From: Taudactylus pleione
Taxonomy: Eukaryota; Chordata; Amphibia; Anura; Myobatrachidae
Length of the DNA stretch: 64,000 nucleotides
Direction: 5' to 3'
NCBI GenBank assembly: GCA_031769625.1
Contig: JAUIMM010001587.1
Coordinates: 124,001 to 188,000, forward strand
Shown here: positions 32,751 to 46,822 of the stretch, piece by piece
Numbering within the stretch: the stretch's first letter is position 1
How the letters are laid out: every line of letters begins with the position of its first letter
Notes under the pieces: model-generated
What the model saw: only the letters and a program-made list of their open reading frames with translations
The model's database searches: none
What the model was told of the DNA's origin: nothing
Translations under genes and position numbers: made by a program

Positions 32751-33183
32751 CAATCTTCTTCCTGTTCATTCTTTGGCTTAAAGCTTTTCTTTTCACTTTT
32801 CCGCAGTAGATTTTAATTTTGTTTTGTACAATATGGTTTTCATATGCCTAAACAGCTTAAACTCACTTTCTCTATGTCAAAGGAGTTAGTGTTGGTGATA
32901 GTTAGTTTAGTGTTATTTTTAATGTTGGTAGTAGTTTTCATGTTGGTTAGTATAGCTAAAGGGTGGAGGGCTTGCACATTGTCTTGTTTGGGTGGTGTGA
33001 ATGGAGTCTTATGGTTACAGTGTCTAATTTTGGTTCTTTGTAAGTATTTATAGAGCTTGCTTGTTTTGTTTATACAATACCTTTCTTGGTTTGATTATGT
33101 ATATGCCTGGTAAGGTTGTGTTGCAATGCTGTTTTTTATGTATTATTTATTTCATGTGTTGCACGTTTTTTTCGAATAAAAAG

Positions 33184-33706
33184 ATTACCAGCATTAGCAT
33201 ATAGTCACATACACACGGCTGTGCACCAGGAGAAGGGCTGGTATTAGCATTGGCATATAGTTACAGACACATGGCTGTACACCAGTGGAAGGGCTGATAC
33301 CAGCATTAGCATATAATCACAGACACACGGCTGTACACCAGGGGAAGGGCTGATACCAGCATTAGCATATAGTCACAGACACACGGCTATACACCGGGGG
33401 AAGGGCTGATACCAGCATTAGCATACTCGTATAGTCACAGACACACGGCTGTACACCAGGGGGAAGGGATGGTACTAGCATTAGTATATAGTCAGACACA
33501 CAGCTGTACACCAGGGGAAGGGCTGATACCAGCATTAGCATATAGTCACAGACACACGGCTGTACACCGGGGGAAGGGCCGATACCAGAATTAGCATATA
33601 GTCACAGACACACGGCTGTACACCAGGGGAAGGGCTGATATCAGAATTAGCATATAGTCACAGACACATGGCTGTACACCAGTGGAAGGGCTGATACCAG
33701 CATTAG
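33184..33706. repeat. 56-bp minisatellite spacer U2/U3 (523 bp)
   Basis: Same length and order of variant units as the other spacers. One unit reads ctgatatcagaattag. Confidence 0.97.
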
Positions 33707-33781
33707 TCTGTGCAGTTGCTCTTAGGCCCCTGGAAGTCATTTGCAACCAGGGACTGTCTGGAGTATCCCTCCCCAGGGAGG

Positions 33782-36732
33782 ATGGAGGGCCTGCCGGGAG
33801 ATGGTGGAGGAGATCCTGGGGTCCTGGAGGTCTCTGTAGGCCCAGATCCTAGAGGTGGTGGAGGGCCTCTTTCCCAGCTTGCTGAAGGTACTGGCCGGCC
33901 AGTGGTAATGATTGTCCGGCTGGATGCGGCCTCAGATGGAAGTCAAACCCTGACATTGGACCCCATGCTGCATGGCTCTCCGGGGTGTGAGCTGACGCAG
34001 TGCTCCCCTATGAGTGGCAATATAAGTCTAGGGTATGAGATGGAGGAAGGCTCCCTTGGGAGTGAAGTAACCCCAGAAGGAGAGCTGATTACTTCGGGTC
34101 TACTTACCGACCGCATGGAGGAGATCTGCCCTGATGCTCAGGGCCTGATGGACGACTGCCGGGAATCCGATTCGGAGGTATTGGAGAGAGAAGTGGCTGC
34201 TGCCGCTGCCGAAGAGGCTTTCCTGGTGATGGATGTCCCGGCCCTGAAGAAGGAAGTGGCGCGAGTGTCGGCTAGGATCGGGGCAAAGAGGAGGAAGCGG
34301 CAAACATGCAATAGCCAGGAGAGGTTTGTCATCCGCAACGAGCTGCTGATGCTGGCCGACAGGCTGGCTAAGTATAAAAGCAGAGTGCTGTACCTGCAAA
34401 GCCTGGCGGGTCCGGCGGCGGCTGATGCTACCCCAGCGGAGTTCCTAGAGGCCGGTGATAGAGCCTGGAGATCGGGGAATCTCGTGGTCGGCGGGTCTCC
34501 CAAGATGGCGCCGGTGGTGGGAGGGAACGCCGATATTGGAGAAAGAGAAGGCGCGCTGATTAAAATGGAGGAGGAGGAGGCGGGCTTTCCAGTAGCGACG
34601 GGAGCCTGGTAGAGCCAGTTCACGGAGCTCCAAAGATGGCTGTTGGGATCTTGATGCTTGCGGGTCACGATGCGGCTCACAGCGGTAAGGCGGTAGTGCC
34701 TATGGAGACTGCCGCTGTTGGGGCCGTGGAGCTGGATGGAGGAGAGGAGGCCCGGCGTGTGGTGGAGGGGGCGTGGTCCCGGTTACCATGGTGAGCATGG
34801 ACGCTGCTCCTGGGGGATCCGATGCACTTCCTTTGCCTGCCGGTGCTATACTGATGCCTGTGTCAGTTCTGTCAGCTGCCGGTGGAGAAAGGTTGAAGAC
34901 GGCTGAACTGATTAATGAGTCTATGGAGGCGGAGATGCTACTGCTGGCTGAGAAGGTGGAAGCAGATGTGACTCTAGCTACATCTGTGGTGCCAGGGGCT
35001 CCTATGCTAGTAACAGCTTCTAGCTTGGTGCAGGGACTTCCCCCACTGGATAGATCAACTCTGACTCAGGAAGAGTCAAAAGTGGTGGACTCTCTGTATG
35101 GTGACATGGGGGGCCTGAAAGAGTCAGAGCCGCGCTTGAGTTAATAGCCGCAAATAATGCAAGGCTAGAGAGTATGGGCCAAGGTCCTATGCTAGAGTGG
35201 TGTCTGGAGGGGGAGCACCAAGGGTCCCTAGTGCTACAACAATTGGTGACAGTGGTGGGAGTGGTACTAGTGGAGGTGCTCAAATAAGGAGGCGGAACGT
35301 AGTACAGCTGAGGTGGGTAGCTGTAGGAGATCCACCAAGCAAGGGGGAATTTTTGGAAATGATTTTTTCCTTAGGTTTCACGCCCTTGGATCTTTTTGCT
35401 TGCATCCACCCGGTGCGTACCCCTGAATACGATCTGAGCTTTCAGACCTTGCGGGGGTTGCAGGCGTTTGCAACTAAAATGGGAGGAGAAAAAGGAGGAG
35501 GCCCCTTTCATTAACTACAGGTCTCAGATGGTTTCTCGCCAGGATAGGGTCAAAGTCACTGTCCTGGTGAGGAATGAGAGCATTCCAGCTCAAGATATTC
35601 TTTTTTGGCTCTCCCGGTTTTGTGTAGTTCTATCCCCATGTTTAGAAAAGATCGATTATACAAAGGGGGTGTGGGGAGGTGCCTACTCAGTTTTTGTTAG
35701 ATTAAACAGGGTGGGCATTGAGACCAAACACATCCAGGCTGCAGCCTTCATTGGTCGCGATAAAATTCAGGCGTTCTATCCAGGACAGCCTAGAGTATGC
35801 CACAGATGCGGCAGTTTCAGGCACTTTTCGAATAACTGCCCTGAGGTGAAATGTGCTCTTTGTGGTGAGCTGGGCCACCTATCAAAGGAGTGCAATGTTG
35901 TAAAGTGCAACCTTTGTGGGTGTGTTGGTCACCCATACAGCCGCTGCCCATCTGCTTCACACAATGAGGGGTCAGGTGGGGATATTGGTGAGCTGCTTGT
36001 GGTATTGCTAAGAGAAGGAGAAAGTATAATGAGGGACAATGAGGTTGAGGTGGTTAAGGGAGAGTCTTCCTTCTCAGTAGTCAAGTCATCCAGAAAGAGA
36101 AGAGCAGGGCCAAAAGAGGAAGCATTCAACTGTCAAATAGATTCACTTTCTCATTGGCTGAAGATGAGGCAGAGGATGAAAAGGAGGTGAGGGATGAGGA
36201 GGTGAGAATGCAGGAGAATGGAGAGTTGGTCCAAGGGCCTCTCAGAGAAAAAGGGTCATTAAGAAGACCACCTTTGGTGAGGCTGCGGAAGGGGCCAAGG
36301 CAAAAACTAAAAAGAAACAAGGGGGCAAGGTTACAGTAAAGTCCAAAAATGTGGTGCATGGCTGTAGTTTGGAGTGGGATTTATCAAACCTTGAATTATC
36401 GGGGTCAGAGAAAGTGGGGGGAGTGGAAAAAGTGGCTTCTATAGGAGAGCCAGATGTCGTGGAGGAAACTCCCGAGCTCAATATAAGTTCGGGTTCCTCG
36501 GGGAAGATCCCTCCAAGCCTAGGTGTTCCGGTCACTTCGGTGGATCCAAAGCTACCGGATCCTGACCCTGATCCGGATCTTGTCTCTGGCCCTCTGGCTG
36601 ATGGGGATATGCAGGTTGTTGAGGAAGAGAGGTCGGTGTCTGCAGTTGGGGCTGGAGGATGTGGTGGAGGGCGAGTGTTTGGTTGTGTCATCGTCTGGTG
36701 AGGGTATCACTCCTGAGGTGCCCTGTAAGTAA
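33782..36732 (+). pseudogene. LINE ORF1, U3, broken
   Basis: Starts at ATG 33782. A private 1-bp deletion (gtagcgacggg, about 34595) ends the first frame at 34612, earlier than in other copies. Asp is changed to Asn in FVIRNELL. An extra A in actaaaatggg (about 35477), shared with U4, U5 and U7, splits the conserved block. The knuckle piece is 35468-36190, with three CCHC knuckles at 35798-35947 and no stop after them. Confidence 0.85.
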
Positions 36733-36809
36733 GAAGGTTCCTTGGGGGGGAGTCTTCTTGCGCGACAAAGTGAAAGTGAAATGGGGCCCTATGTCTATAA
36801 TCTAGAACT

Positions 36810-39797
36810 ATGGCTTCCCACCCTATACGATGCGCCACCATTAATGTGGCTTCCGTTTTTTCCGAACGAGCTCGTTTCATGGCTTTCTCTTTCTTCAACA
36901 CGATTGATGTTGATATTTTGTTTTTGCAAGAGACCAGGAAAGAGGACTTGTCCACACTCTGTAGGGCCAAAAGCCAGTGGAGGAGCGTGCCGTCCTACTG
37001 GTCTCTTGCGGCCGAGCCGTACGGTGGGGTGGCGGTACTTTTTACCGATATGATAACTGTACACAAGATTATAGAATTACAGGTAGGTAGGTGTATGGTT
37101 TTGGATGTTAGCCTAAGGGGGCATGATCTCAGGCTGATTAACGTCTACGGACCGCAGTCGGCCTGGGATAGGAAGTGCCTCTTTGGGCTGATAAAACCAT
37201 TCCTTTTTACAGCCCGGCAAGTTGTCTTTGGTGGTGATTTCAATACCATTGTAAGGCCCAAAGACAGGGGGGGTGCAAAGTCAACCCTGGGCTATGATGC
37301 TAGGTTTTTAGTTAGTATGGTAAGAGAGGCAGGTCTGGTCGATGTGCATATTCACCATAGTCCAGACCTCACGGGTTACACATATCATTGTGGTAGTCGT
37401 AGGTCTAGGATAGATAGGTTTTTTGTTAAGGAAAGTTCGAAAACTTTACCTCCTGAGGTGAAGGCAGTAGAATTTTCTGATCACGTGTGCCCGAGTGTCG
37501 CGTTGAATGATTTGGAAACTCCTCAGAGGGTGCGGGGCCTTTGGCATTTGAACTCTGAACTTTTGAAGGAAGAGAGTGTTAGTCAGTCCTTTAGGGATTT
37601 CATTCAACTACAGGAGACACTTCTGTAGGCTGGTTGGTCTAGATCTGAGTGGTGGGAAAAATGCAAAAAAAAGGACTCAGAGGTTTTTTCAGAGGCTGGT
37701 AGCACACAAAAACTTGAGAAAAAGATGCGTCTACCAGAGTTTGAGAAAGAAACTAGATTTCTTAATCTCTGAGTGTGTCGACATAGTGGGGATATCTTCC
37801 GGGTGAAAGCCCAGCTGAAGGAGCTCCAGTATGACCATCTGGCTTCCTTGATTTTGGAGAGGGATTATGGTAAATACCACTCGCCTGATCCTTACCAGAG
37901 TTGCAGGAAGTCGGTTGACTTAAGGGAGGTGAGGGGCTTGTATGATGATCAGGGTACTCTCTGTGAAGACAGGGATGGCATCCTGGGAGTCATCAGGTCC
38001 TATTATTTGGACCTTCTGTCTGAGCAACCACTCATTAGAGAAAGGATGGAGTCCTTTCTGAGGGAGACACCGGGGCTGGAGAAGCTTGATGCCTCTTTTG
38101 ATTCTTTGGGTGATGATGTGACAGTAGAAGAAGTTAAGAGAGCTATAGACGGTTTGTGTATAAAAAAATCTCCAGGACCGGATGGTTTTACAACTGAATT
38201 CTTTAAGGCCTTTAAGGACATCTTGGCTCCCCGCCTTATGGAGGTTTAAGAGTGCCTGGGTGAGGGGTCGCTCCCTCCTTCCATGAGGTCTTCTGCCCTC
38301 ATATTGTTATGCAAAGGGAAAGACCTGTCCCGTATTGAGAACTGGCGCCCCATCGCTCTTCTCAATATGGACAGAACAATTTTGGTAAAAATACTGTTTA
38401 ATCGGCTGATGGAAGTTTCCGGGCAGGTACTGTCCCCGTCTCAGCATTGCACCGTGAAGGGCCGTAGTGGCCTACGCAGATGATGTCACTGTTGTCCTGT
38501 CTTCTGTGGCAGAGGCGCAGTGCATAGAACACCCGATCTCTGACTACTCTGAAGCCTCGTGAACCAAGACAAATGTGAAGCTTTCTGGATGGGGGAGGAA
38601 GGCGATGAGTTTGACCTTCCGGACAGGCTCCCCCGGGCCTGTCCTCAGATTAAAATTCTAGGCATCACATTCGATCGTGGTGATTATGCCACTCAAAATT
38701 GGGAGAGGAGGATAGAGGAAGCCAACAGGAAAGTGCAGTCCTGGAGAACTTGGCAGTTCTCTTACAGGGAAAGGGTTCATCTGTGCAAAACCTTTCTGGG
38801 TCCTATCTTTCTTTACGTCAGCTATATGTGTGTTTCTTACCACAATCTTTGTGGTCTAAAGTGTTGTACTTGTTCTTCCGTTTATTTTGGGGGAATGGGA
38901 TGAATATTGTCAAGAGAGGTATTACCTACAGGCCAAGGAATGAAGGTGGATTAGGTATGGTCAATCCAGTGGTATTTTTTGCCACAACTTTTATTAAACT
39001 TAATCTTGGAAGTCTGTTTTTGGAGACTTCTCCTTGGTGGGTAGAGAGTTTTAAGGCATGGGTGACTCCCTTCCTTGAACTCTGGTATGATGGTGGCCAT
39101 GTAAAAGCCTTCAGAGGCAGGTCTGGCAGTCTTTCGATCTATGTCATTCTGTGTTTGAAAGTGACAAGGCAATGGGGGAGTGGCAGCGGGTGATGTCAAA
39201 ACCCTTTCTAGAAGGGAGTTGGAGAGAGGCATTTTGCGGACTCACTTCTATGCTCCGCTGTCACTAAAGGACTGCCTGGGCAAGGTCTGCTCAGATGGGA
39301 TCTCTTTGATATGTTCAGAGAGAATTCCGCTGAAGTAGAGAGACCTTGCCTGGCTCTCTTTTCAAGGAAGGCTCTATGTTAGAGGGCACATCAGGTGGCG
39401 AAATGCAAGTGATCGTGGCTGCCCACGTGAGGAATGTCTAGGGGAGGAGGAGACCATGGACCACTTCCTGATTGAATGTCCCTTTAACATCTAAAATTTA
39501 CAAGAGGGTTTCAAGCGCTTAACGCATTCCGTGCCTTTCAGGGCTCAGTTACCCTGAGTGGGTTTACGGAGCATTCAAGGGAACGGTCGTTATGATATGG
39601 TCACTATTTTTGTAGTCAGTTTAGTGGTTAGGTACCACACGTGGAGCGCATGGTGCTTAGTGACAAATAGAAGCAAAATCCTTCCCTGTGAGGTGGTGGC
39701 GGGTAATATTCTTCACGAGGTTAAGAAGGAGAAGATTGGATGCCGTTGGGTGGTCAAGGAGGTGGAGACACCTAAAGCCCCCTTAGTGGGTGGCTGA
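36810..39797 (+). pseudogene. LINE ORF2, U3, broken
   Basis: The endonuclease frame 36810-37628 is open with all APE-type residues; it has Ala-to-Asp in VALND. RT pieces are 37773-38249 and 38283-38483, the YADD box is at 38470-38484 with motifs A and B absent. The thumb frame 38559-38903 has Ser-to-Arg and Ser-to-Cys changes (PDRLPRACPQ). A TAG at 39336-39338 interrupts the C-terminal frame, exactly as in U0. Confidence 0.9.
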
Positions 39798-40230
39798 CAA
39801 TCTTCTTCCTGTTCATTCTTTGGCTTAAAGCTTTTCTTTTCACTTTTCCGCAGTAGATTTTAATTTTGTTTTGTACAATATGGTTTTCATATGCCTAAAC
39901 AGCTTAAACTCACTTTCTCTATGTCAAAGGAGTTAGTGTTGGTGATAGTTAGTTTAGTGTTATTTTTAATGTTGGTAGTAGTTTTCGTGTTGGTTAGTAT
40001 AGCTAAAGGGTGGAGGGCTTGCACATTGTCTTGTTTGGGTGGTGTGAATGGAGTCTTATGGTTACAGTGTCTAATTTTGGTTCTTTGTAAGTATTTATAG
40101 AGCTTGCTTGTTTTGTTTATACAATACCTTTCTTGGTTTGATTATGTATATGCCTGGTAAGGTTGTGTTGCAATGCTGTTTTTTATGTATTATTTATTTC
40201 ATGTGTTGCACGTTTTTTTCGAATAAAAAG

Positions 40231-40753
40231 ATTACCAGCATTAGCATATAGTCACATACACAAGGCTGTGCACCAGGAGAAGGGCTGGTATTAGCATTCG
40301 CATATAGTTACAGACACATGGCTGTACACCAGTGGAAGGGCTGATACCAGCATTAGCATATAATCACAGACACAAGGCTGTACACCGGGGGAAGGGCTGA
40401 TACCAGCATTAGCATATAGTCACAGACACACGGCTATACACCGGGGGAAGGGCTGATACCAGCATTAGCATACTCGTATAGTCACAGACACACGGCTGTA
40501 CACCAGGGGGAAGGGATGGTACTAGCATTAGTATATAGTCAGACACACAGCTGTACACCAGGGGAAGGGCTGATACCAGCATTAGCATATAGTCACAGAC
40601 ACACGGCTGTACACCGGGGGAAGGGTTGATACCAGAATTAGCATATAGTCACAGACACACGGCTGTACACCAGGGGAAGGGCTGATACCAGAATTAGCAT
40701 ATAGTCACAGACACATGGCTGTACACCAGTGGAAGGGCTGATACCAGCATTAG
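40231..40753. repeat. 56-bp minisatellite spacer U3/U4 (523 bp)
   Basis: Lies exactly 21,104 bp after the U0/U1 spacer and shares with it the acacaaggctg variants in two units. Confidence 0.97.
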
Positions 40754-40756
40754 TCT

Positions 40757-43756
40757 GTGCAGTTGCTCTTAGGCCCCTGGAAGTCATTTGCAACCAGGGA
40801 CTGTCTGGAGGGCCTGCCGGGAGATGGTGGAGGAGATCCTGGGGTCCTGAAGGTCTCTGTAGGCCCAGATCCTAGAGGTGGTGGAGGGCCTCTTTCCCAG
40901 CTTGCTGAAGGTACTGGCCGGCCAGTGGTAATGATTGTCCAGCTGGATGCGGCCTCAGATGGAAGTAAAACCCTGACATTGGACCCCATGCTGCATGGTT
41001 CTCCGCGGTGTGAGCTGACGCAGTGCTTCCCTATGAGTGGCAATATAAGTCTAGGGTATGAGATGGAGGAAGGCTCCCTTGGGAGTGAAGTAACCCCAGA
41101 AGGAGAGCTGATTACTTCGGGTCTACTTACCGACCGCATGGAGGAGATCAGCCCTGATGCTCAGGGCCTGATGGACGACTGCCGGGAATCCGATTCGGAG
41201 GTATTGGAGAGAGAAGTGGCTGCTGCCGCTGCCGAAGAGGCTTTCCTGGTGATGGATGTCCCGGCCCTGAAGAAGGAAGTGGCGCGAGTGTCGGATAGGA
41301 TCGGGGCAAAGAGGAGGAAGCGGCAAACATGCAATAGCCAGGAGAGGTTTGTCATCCGCGACGAGCTGCTGATGCTGGCCGACAGGCTGGCTAAGTATAA
41401 AAGCAGAGTGCTGTACCTGCAAAGCCTGGCGGGTCCGGCGGCGGCTGATGCTACCCCAGCGGAGTTCCTAGAGGCCGGTGATAGAGCCTGGAGATCGGGG
41501 AATCTCGTGGTCGGCGGGTCTCCCAAGATGGCGCCGGTGGTGGGAGGGAACGCCGATATTGGAGAAAGAGAAGGCGCGCTGATTAAAATGGAGGAGGAGG
41601 AGGCGGGCTTTCCAGTAGCCAACGGGAGCCTGGTAGAGCCAGTTCACAGAGCTCCAAAGATGGCTGTTGGGATCTTGATGCTTGCGGGTCACGATGCGGC
41701 TCACAGCGGTAAGGCGGTAGTGCCTATGGAGTCTGCCGCTGTTGGGGCCGTGGAGCTGGATGGAGGAGAGGAGGCCTGGCGTGTGGTGGAGGGGGCGTGG
41801 TCCCGGTTACCATGGTGAGCATGGACGCTGCTCCTGGGGGATCCGATGCACTTCCTTTGCCTGCCGGTGCTATACTGATGCCTGTGTCAGTTCTGTCAGC
41901 TGCCGGTGGAGAAAGGTTGAAGACGGCTGAACTGATTAATGAGTCTATGGAGGCGGAGATGCTACTGCTGGCTGAGAAGGTGGAAGCAGATGTGACTCTA
42001 GCTACATCTGTGGTGCCAGGGGCTCCTATGCCAGTAACAGCTTCTAGCTTGGTGCAGGGACTTCCCCCACTGGATAGATCAACTCTGACTCAGGAAGAGT
42101 CAAAAGTGGTGGACTCTCTGTATGGTGACATGGGGGGCCTGAAAGAGTCAGAGCCGCGCTTGAGTTAATAGCCGCAAATAATGCAAGGCTAGAGAGTATG
42201 GGCCAAGGTCCTATGCTAGAGTGGTGTCTGGAGGGGGAGCACCAAGGGTCCCTAGTGCTACAACAATTGGTGACAGTGGTGGGAGTGGTACTAGTGGAGG
42301 TGCTCAAATAAGGAGGCGGAACGTAGTACAGCTGAGGTGGGTAGCTGTAGGAGATCCACCAAGCAAGGGGGAATTTTTGGAAATGATTTTTTCCTTAGGT
42401 TTCTCGCCCTTGGATCTTTTTGCTTGCATCCACCCGGTGCGTACCCCTGAATACGATCTGAGCTTTCAGACCTTGCGGGGGTTGCAGGCATTTGCAACTA
42501 AAATGGGAGGAGAAAAAGGAGGAGGCCCCTTTCATTAACTACAGGTCTCAGATGGTTTCTCGCCAGGATAGGGTCAAAGTCACTGTCCTGGTGAGGAATG
42601 AGAGCATTCCAGCTCAAGATATTCTTTTTTGGCTCTCCCGGTTTTGTGTAGTTCTATCCCCATGTTTAGAAAAGATCGATTATACAAAGGGGGTGTGGGG
42701 AGGTGCCTACTCAGTTTTTGTTAGATTAAACAGGGTGGGCATTGAGACTAAACACATCCAGGCTGCAGCCTTCATTGGTCGCGATAAAATTCAGGCGTTC
42801 TATCCAGGACAGCCTAGAGTATGCCACAGATGTGGCAGTTTCAGGCACTTTTCGAATAACTGCCCTGAGGTGAAATGTGCTCTTTGTGGTGAGCTGGGCC
42901 ACCTATCAAAGGAGTGCAATGTTGTAAAGTGCAACCTTTGTGGGTGTGTTGGTCACCCATACAGCCGCTGCCCATCTGCTTCACACAATGAGGGGTCAGG
43001 TGGGGATATTGGTGAGCTGCTTGTGGTATTGCTAAGAGAAGGAGAAAGTATAATGAGTGACAATGAGGTTGAGGTGGTTAAGGGAGAGTCTTCCTTCTCA
43101 GTAGTCAAGTCATCCAGAAAGAGAAGAGCAGGGCCAAAAGAGGAAGCATTCAACTGTCAAATAGATTCACTTTCTCATTGGCTGAAGATGAGGCAGAGGA
43201 GGAAAAGGAGGTGAGGGATGAGGAGGTGAGAATGCAGGAGAATGGAGAGTTGGTCCAAGGGCCTCTCAGAGAAAAAGGGTCATTAAGAAGACCACCTTTG
43301 GTGAGGCTGCGGAAGGGGCCAAGGCAAAAACTAAAAAGAAACAAGGGGGCAAGGTTACAGTAAAGTCCAAAAATGTGGTGCGTGGCTGTAGTTTGGAGTG
43401 GGATTTATCAAACCTTGAATTATCGGGGTCAGAGAAAGTGGGGGGAGTGGAAAAAGTGGCTTCTATAGGAGAGCCTGATGTCGTGGAGGAAACTCCCGAG
43501 CTCAATATAAGTTCGGGTTCCTCGGGGAAGATCCCTCCAAGCCTAGGTGATCCGGTCACTTCGGTGGATCCAAAGCTACCGGATCCTGACCCTGATCCGG
43601 ATCTTGTCTCTGGCCCTCTGGCTGATGGGGATATGCAGGTTGTTGAGGAAGAGAGGTTGTGGTCTGCAGTTGGGGCTGGAGGATGTGGTGGAGGGCGAGT
43701 GTTTGGTTGTGTCGTCGTCTGGTGAGGGTATCACTCCTGAGGTGCCCTGTAAGTAA
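40757..43756 (+). pseudogene. LINE ORF1, U4, broken
   Basis: The usual ATG is deleted with the 24-bp piece, as in U1. The first frame is open to 41818. Changes include Cys-to-Ser in EEISPD and Gly-to-Arg in VHRAPK. The extra A of actaaaatggg splits the conserved block. The knuckle piece is 42492-43214 with three knuckles at 42832-42981. Confidence 0.85.
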
Positions 43757-43833
43757 GAAGGTTCCTTGGGGGGGAGTCTTCTTGCGCGACAAAGTGAAAG
43801 TGAAATGGGGCCCTATGTCTATAATCTAGAACT

Positions 43834-46822
43834 ATGGCTTCCCACCCTATACGATGCGCCACCATTAATGTGGCTTCCGTTTTTTCCGAACGAGCTCGTT
43901 TCATGGCTTTCTCTTTTTTCAACACGATTGATGTTGATATTTTGTTTTTGCAAGAGACCAGGAAAGAGGACTTGTCCACACTCCGTAGGGCCAAAAGCCA
44001 GTGGAGGAGCGTGCCGTCCTACTGGTCTCTTGCGGCCGAGCCGTACGGTGGGGTGGCGGTACTTTTTACCGATATGATAACTGTACACAAGATTATAGAA
44101 TTACAGGTAGGTAGGTGTATGATTTTGGATGTTAGCCTAAGGGGGCATGATCTCAGGCTGATTAACGTCTACGGACCGCAGTCGGCCTGGGATAGGAAGT
44201 GCCTCTTTGGGCTGATAAAACCATTCCTTTTTACAGCCCGGCAAGTTGTCTTTGGTGGTGATTTCAATACCATTGTAAGGCCCAAAGACAGGGGGGGTGC
44301 AAAGTCAACCCTGGGCTATGATGCTAGGTTTTTAGTTAGTATGGTAAGAGAGGCAGGTCTGGTCGATGTGCATATTCACCATAGTCCAGACCTCACGGGT
44401 TACACATATCATTGTGGTAGTCGTAGGTCTAGGATAGATAGGTTTTTTGTTAAGGAAAGTTCGAAAACTTTACCTCCTGAGGTGAAGGCAGTAGAATTTT
44501 CTGATCACGTGTGCCCGAGTGTCGCGTTGAATGCTTTGGAAACTCCTCAGAGGGTGCGGGGCCTTTGGCATTTGAACTCTGAACTTTTGAAGGAAGAGAG
44601 TGTTAGTCAGTCCTTTAGGGATTTCATTCAACTACAGGAGACACTTCTGTAGGCTGGTTGGTCTAGATCTGAGTGGTGGGAAAAATGCAAAAAAAAGGAC
44701 TCAGAGGTTTTTTCAGAGGCTGGTAGCACACAAAAACTTGAGAAAAAGATGCGTCTACCAGAGTTTGAGAAAGAAACTAGATTTCTTAATCTCTGAGTGT
44801 GTCGACATAGTGGGGATATCTTCCGGGTGAAAGCCCAGCTGAAGGAGCTCCAGTATGACCATCTGGCTTCCTTGATTTTGGAGAGGGATTATGGTAAATA
44901 CCACTCGCCTGATCCTTACCAGAGTTGCAGGAAGTCGGTTGACTTAAGGGAGGTGAGGGGCTTGTATGATGATCAGGGTACTCTCTGTGAAGACAGGGAT
45001 GGCATCCTGGGAGTCATCAGGTCCTATTATTTGGACCTTCTGTCTGAGCAACCACTCATTAGGGAAAGGATGGAGTCCTTTCTGAGGGAGACACCAGGGC
45101 TGGAGAAGCTTGATGCCTCTTTTGATTCTTTGGGTGATGATGTGACAGTAGAAGAAGTTAAGAGAGCTATAGACGGTTTGTGTATAAAAAAATCTCCAGG
45201 ACCGGATGGTTTTACAACTGAATTCTTTAAGGCCTTTAAGGACATCTTGGCTCCCCGCCTTATGGAGGTTTAAGAGTGCCTGGGTGAGGGGTCGCTCCCT
45301 CCTTCCATGAGGTCTTCTGCCCTCATATTGTTATGCAAAGGGAAAGACCTGTCCCGTATTGAGAACTGGCGCCCCAATCGCTCTTCTCAATATGGACAGA
45401 ACAATTTTGGTAAAAATACTGTTTAATCGGCTGATGGAAGTTTCCGGGCAGGTACTGTCCCCGTCTCAGCATTGCACCGTGAAGGGCCGTAGTGGCCTAC
45501 GCAGATGATGTCACTGTTGTCCTGTCTTCTGTGGCAGAGGCGCAGTGCATAGAACACCCGATCTCTGACTACTCTGAAGCCTCGTGAACCAAGACAAATG
45601 TGAAGCTTTCTGGATGGGGGAGGAAGGCGATGAGTTTGACCTTCCGGACAGCCTCCCCCGGGCCAGTCCTCAGATTAAAATTCTAGGCATCACATTCGAT
45701 CGTGGTGATTATGCCACTCAAAATTGGGAGAGGAGGATAGAGGAAGCCAACAGGAAAGTGCAGTCCTGGAGAACTTGGCAGTTCTCTTACAGGGAAAGAG
45801 TTCATCTGTGCAAAACCTTTCTGGGTCCTATCTTTCTTTACGTCAGCTATATGTGTGTTTCTTACCACAATCTTTGTGGTCTAAAGTGTTGTCCTTGTTC
45901 TTCCGTTTATTTTGGGGGAATGGGATGAATATTGTCAAGAGAGGTATTACCTACAGGCCAAGGAATGAAGGTGGATTGGGTATGGTCAATCCAGTGGTAT
46001 TTTTTGCCACAACTTTTATTAAACTTAATCTTGGAAGTCTGTTTTTGGAGACTTCTCCTTGGTGGGTACAGAGTTTTAAGGCATGGGTGACTCCCTTCCT
46101 TGAACTCTGGTATGATGGTGGCCATGTAAAAGCCTTCAGAGGCAGGTCTAGCAGTCTTTCGATCTATGTCATTCTGTGTTTGAAAGTGACAAGGCAATGG
46201 GGGAGTGGCAGCGGGTGATGTCAAAACCCTTTCTAGAAGGGAGTTGGAGAGAGGCATTTTGCGGACTCACTTCTATGCTCCGCTGTCACTAAAGGACTGC
46301 CTGGGCAAGGTCTGCTCAGATGGGATCTCTTTGATATGTTCAGAGAGAATTCCGCTGAAGTACAGAGACCTTGCCTGGCTCTCTTTTCAAGGAAGGCTCT
46401 ATGTTAGAGGGCACATCAGGTGGCGAAATGCAAGTGATCGTGGCTGCCCACGTGAGGAATGTCTAGGGGAGGAGGAGACCATGGACCACTTCCTGATTGA
46501 ATGTCCCTTTAACATCTAAAATTTACAAGAGGGTTTCAAGCGCTTAACGCATTCCGTGCCTTTCAGGGCTCAGTTACCCTGAGTGGGTTTACGGAGCATT
46601 CAAGGGAACGGTCGTTATGATATGGTCACTATTTTTGTAGTCAGTTTAGTGGTTAGGTACCACACGTGGAGTGCATGGTGCTTAGTGACAAATAGAAGCA
46701 AAATCCTTCCCTGTGAGGTGGTGGCGGGTAATATTCTTCACGAGGTTAAGAAGGAGAAGATTGGATGCCGTTGGGTGGTCAAGGAGGTGGAGACACCTAA
46801 AGCCCCCTTAGTGGGTGGCTGA
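43834..46822 (+). pseudogene. LINE ORF2, U4, broken
   Basis: The endonuclease frame 43834-44652 is open with all APE-type residues and Val-to-Ile in CMILDV (shared with U5). The RT N-terminal piece is 44797-45273. An extra A in cgccccaatcgc (about 45371-45377) destroys the finger frame after NWRP; this is shared only with U5. The YADD box is at 45495-45509. The C-terminal frame 46205-46519 with the CCHC box is open. Confidence 0.9.

Larger units (their letters stand above)
26669..33183 (+). mobile_element. Tx1-like LINE, copy U2
   Basis: Complete copy. Shares with U6 alone a set of private variants: a 7-bp deletion in ORF1, a stop right after the third knuckle, a 3-bp deletion near 27825, NADFGER, KGKFLEM and FIQIQETLL. 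Confidence 0.95.
33707..40230 (+). mobile_element. Tx1-like LINE, copy U3
   Basis: Complete copy. Its 3' end and the following spacer share variants with U0 (TAG in the C-terminal ORF2 part, acacaaggctg), while its 5' half resembles U7 (SARIGAK, NADIGER, TQCSPM). Confidence 0.95.
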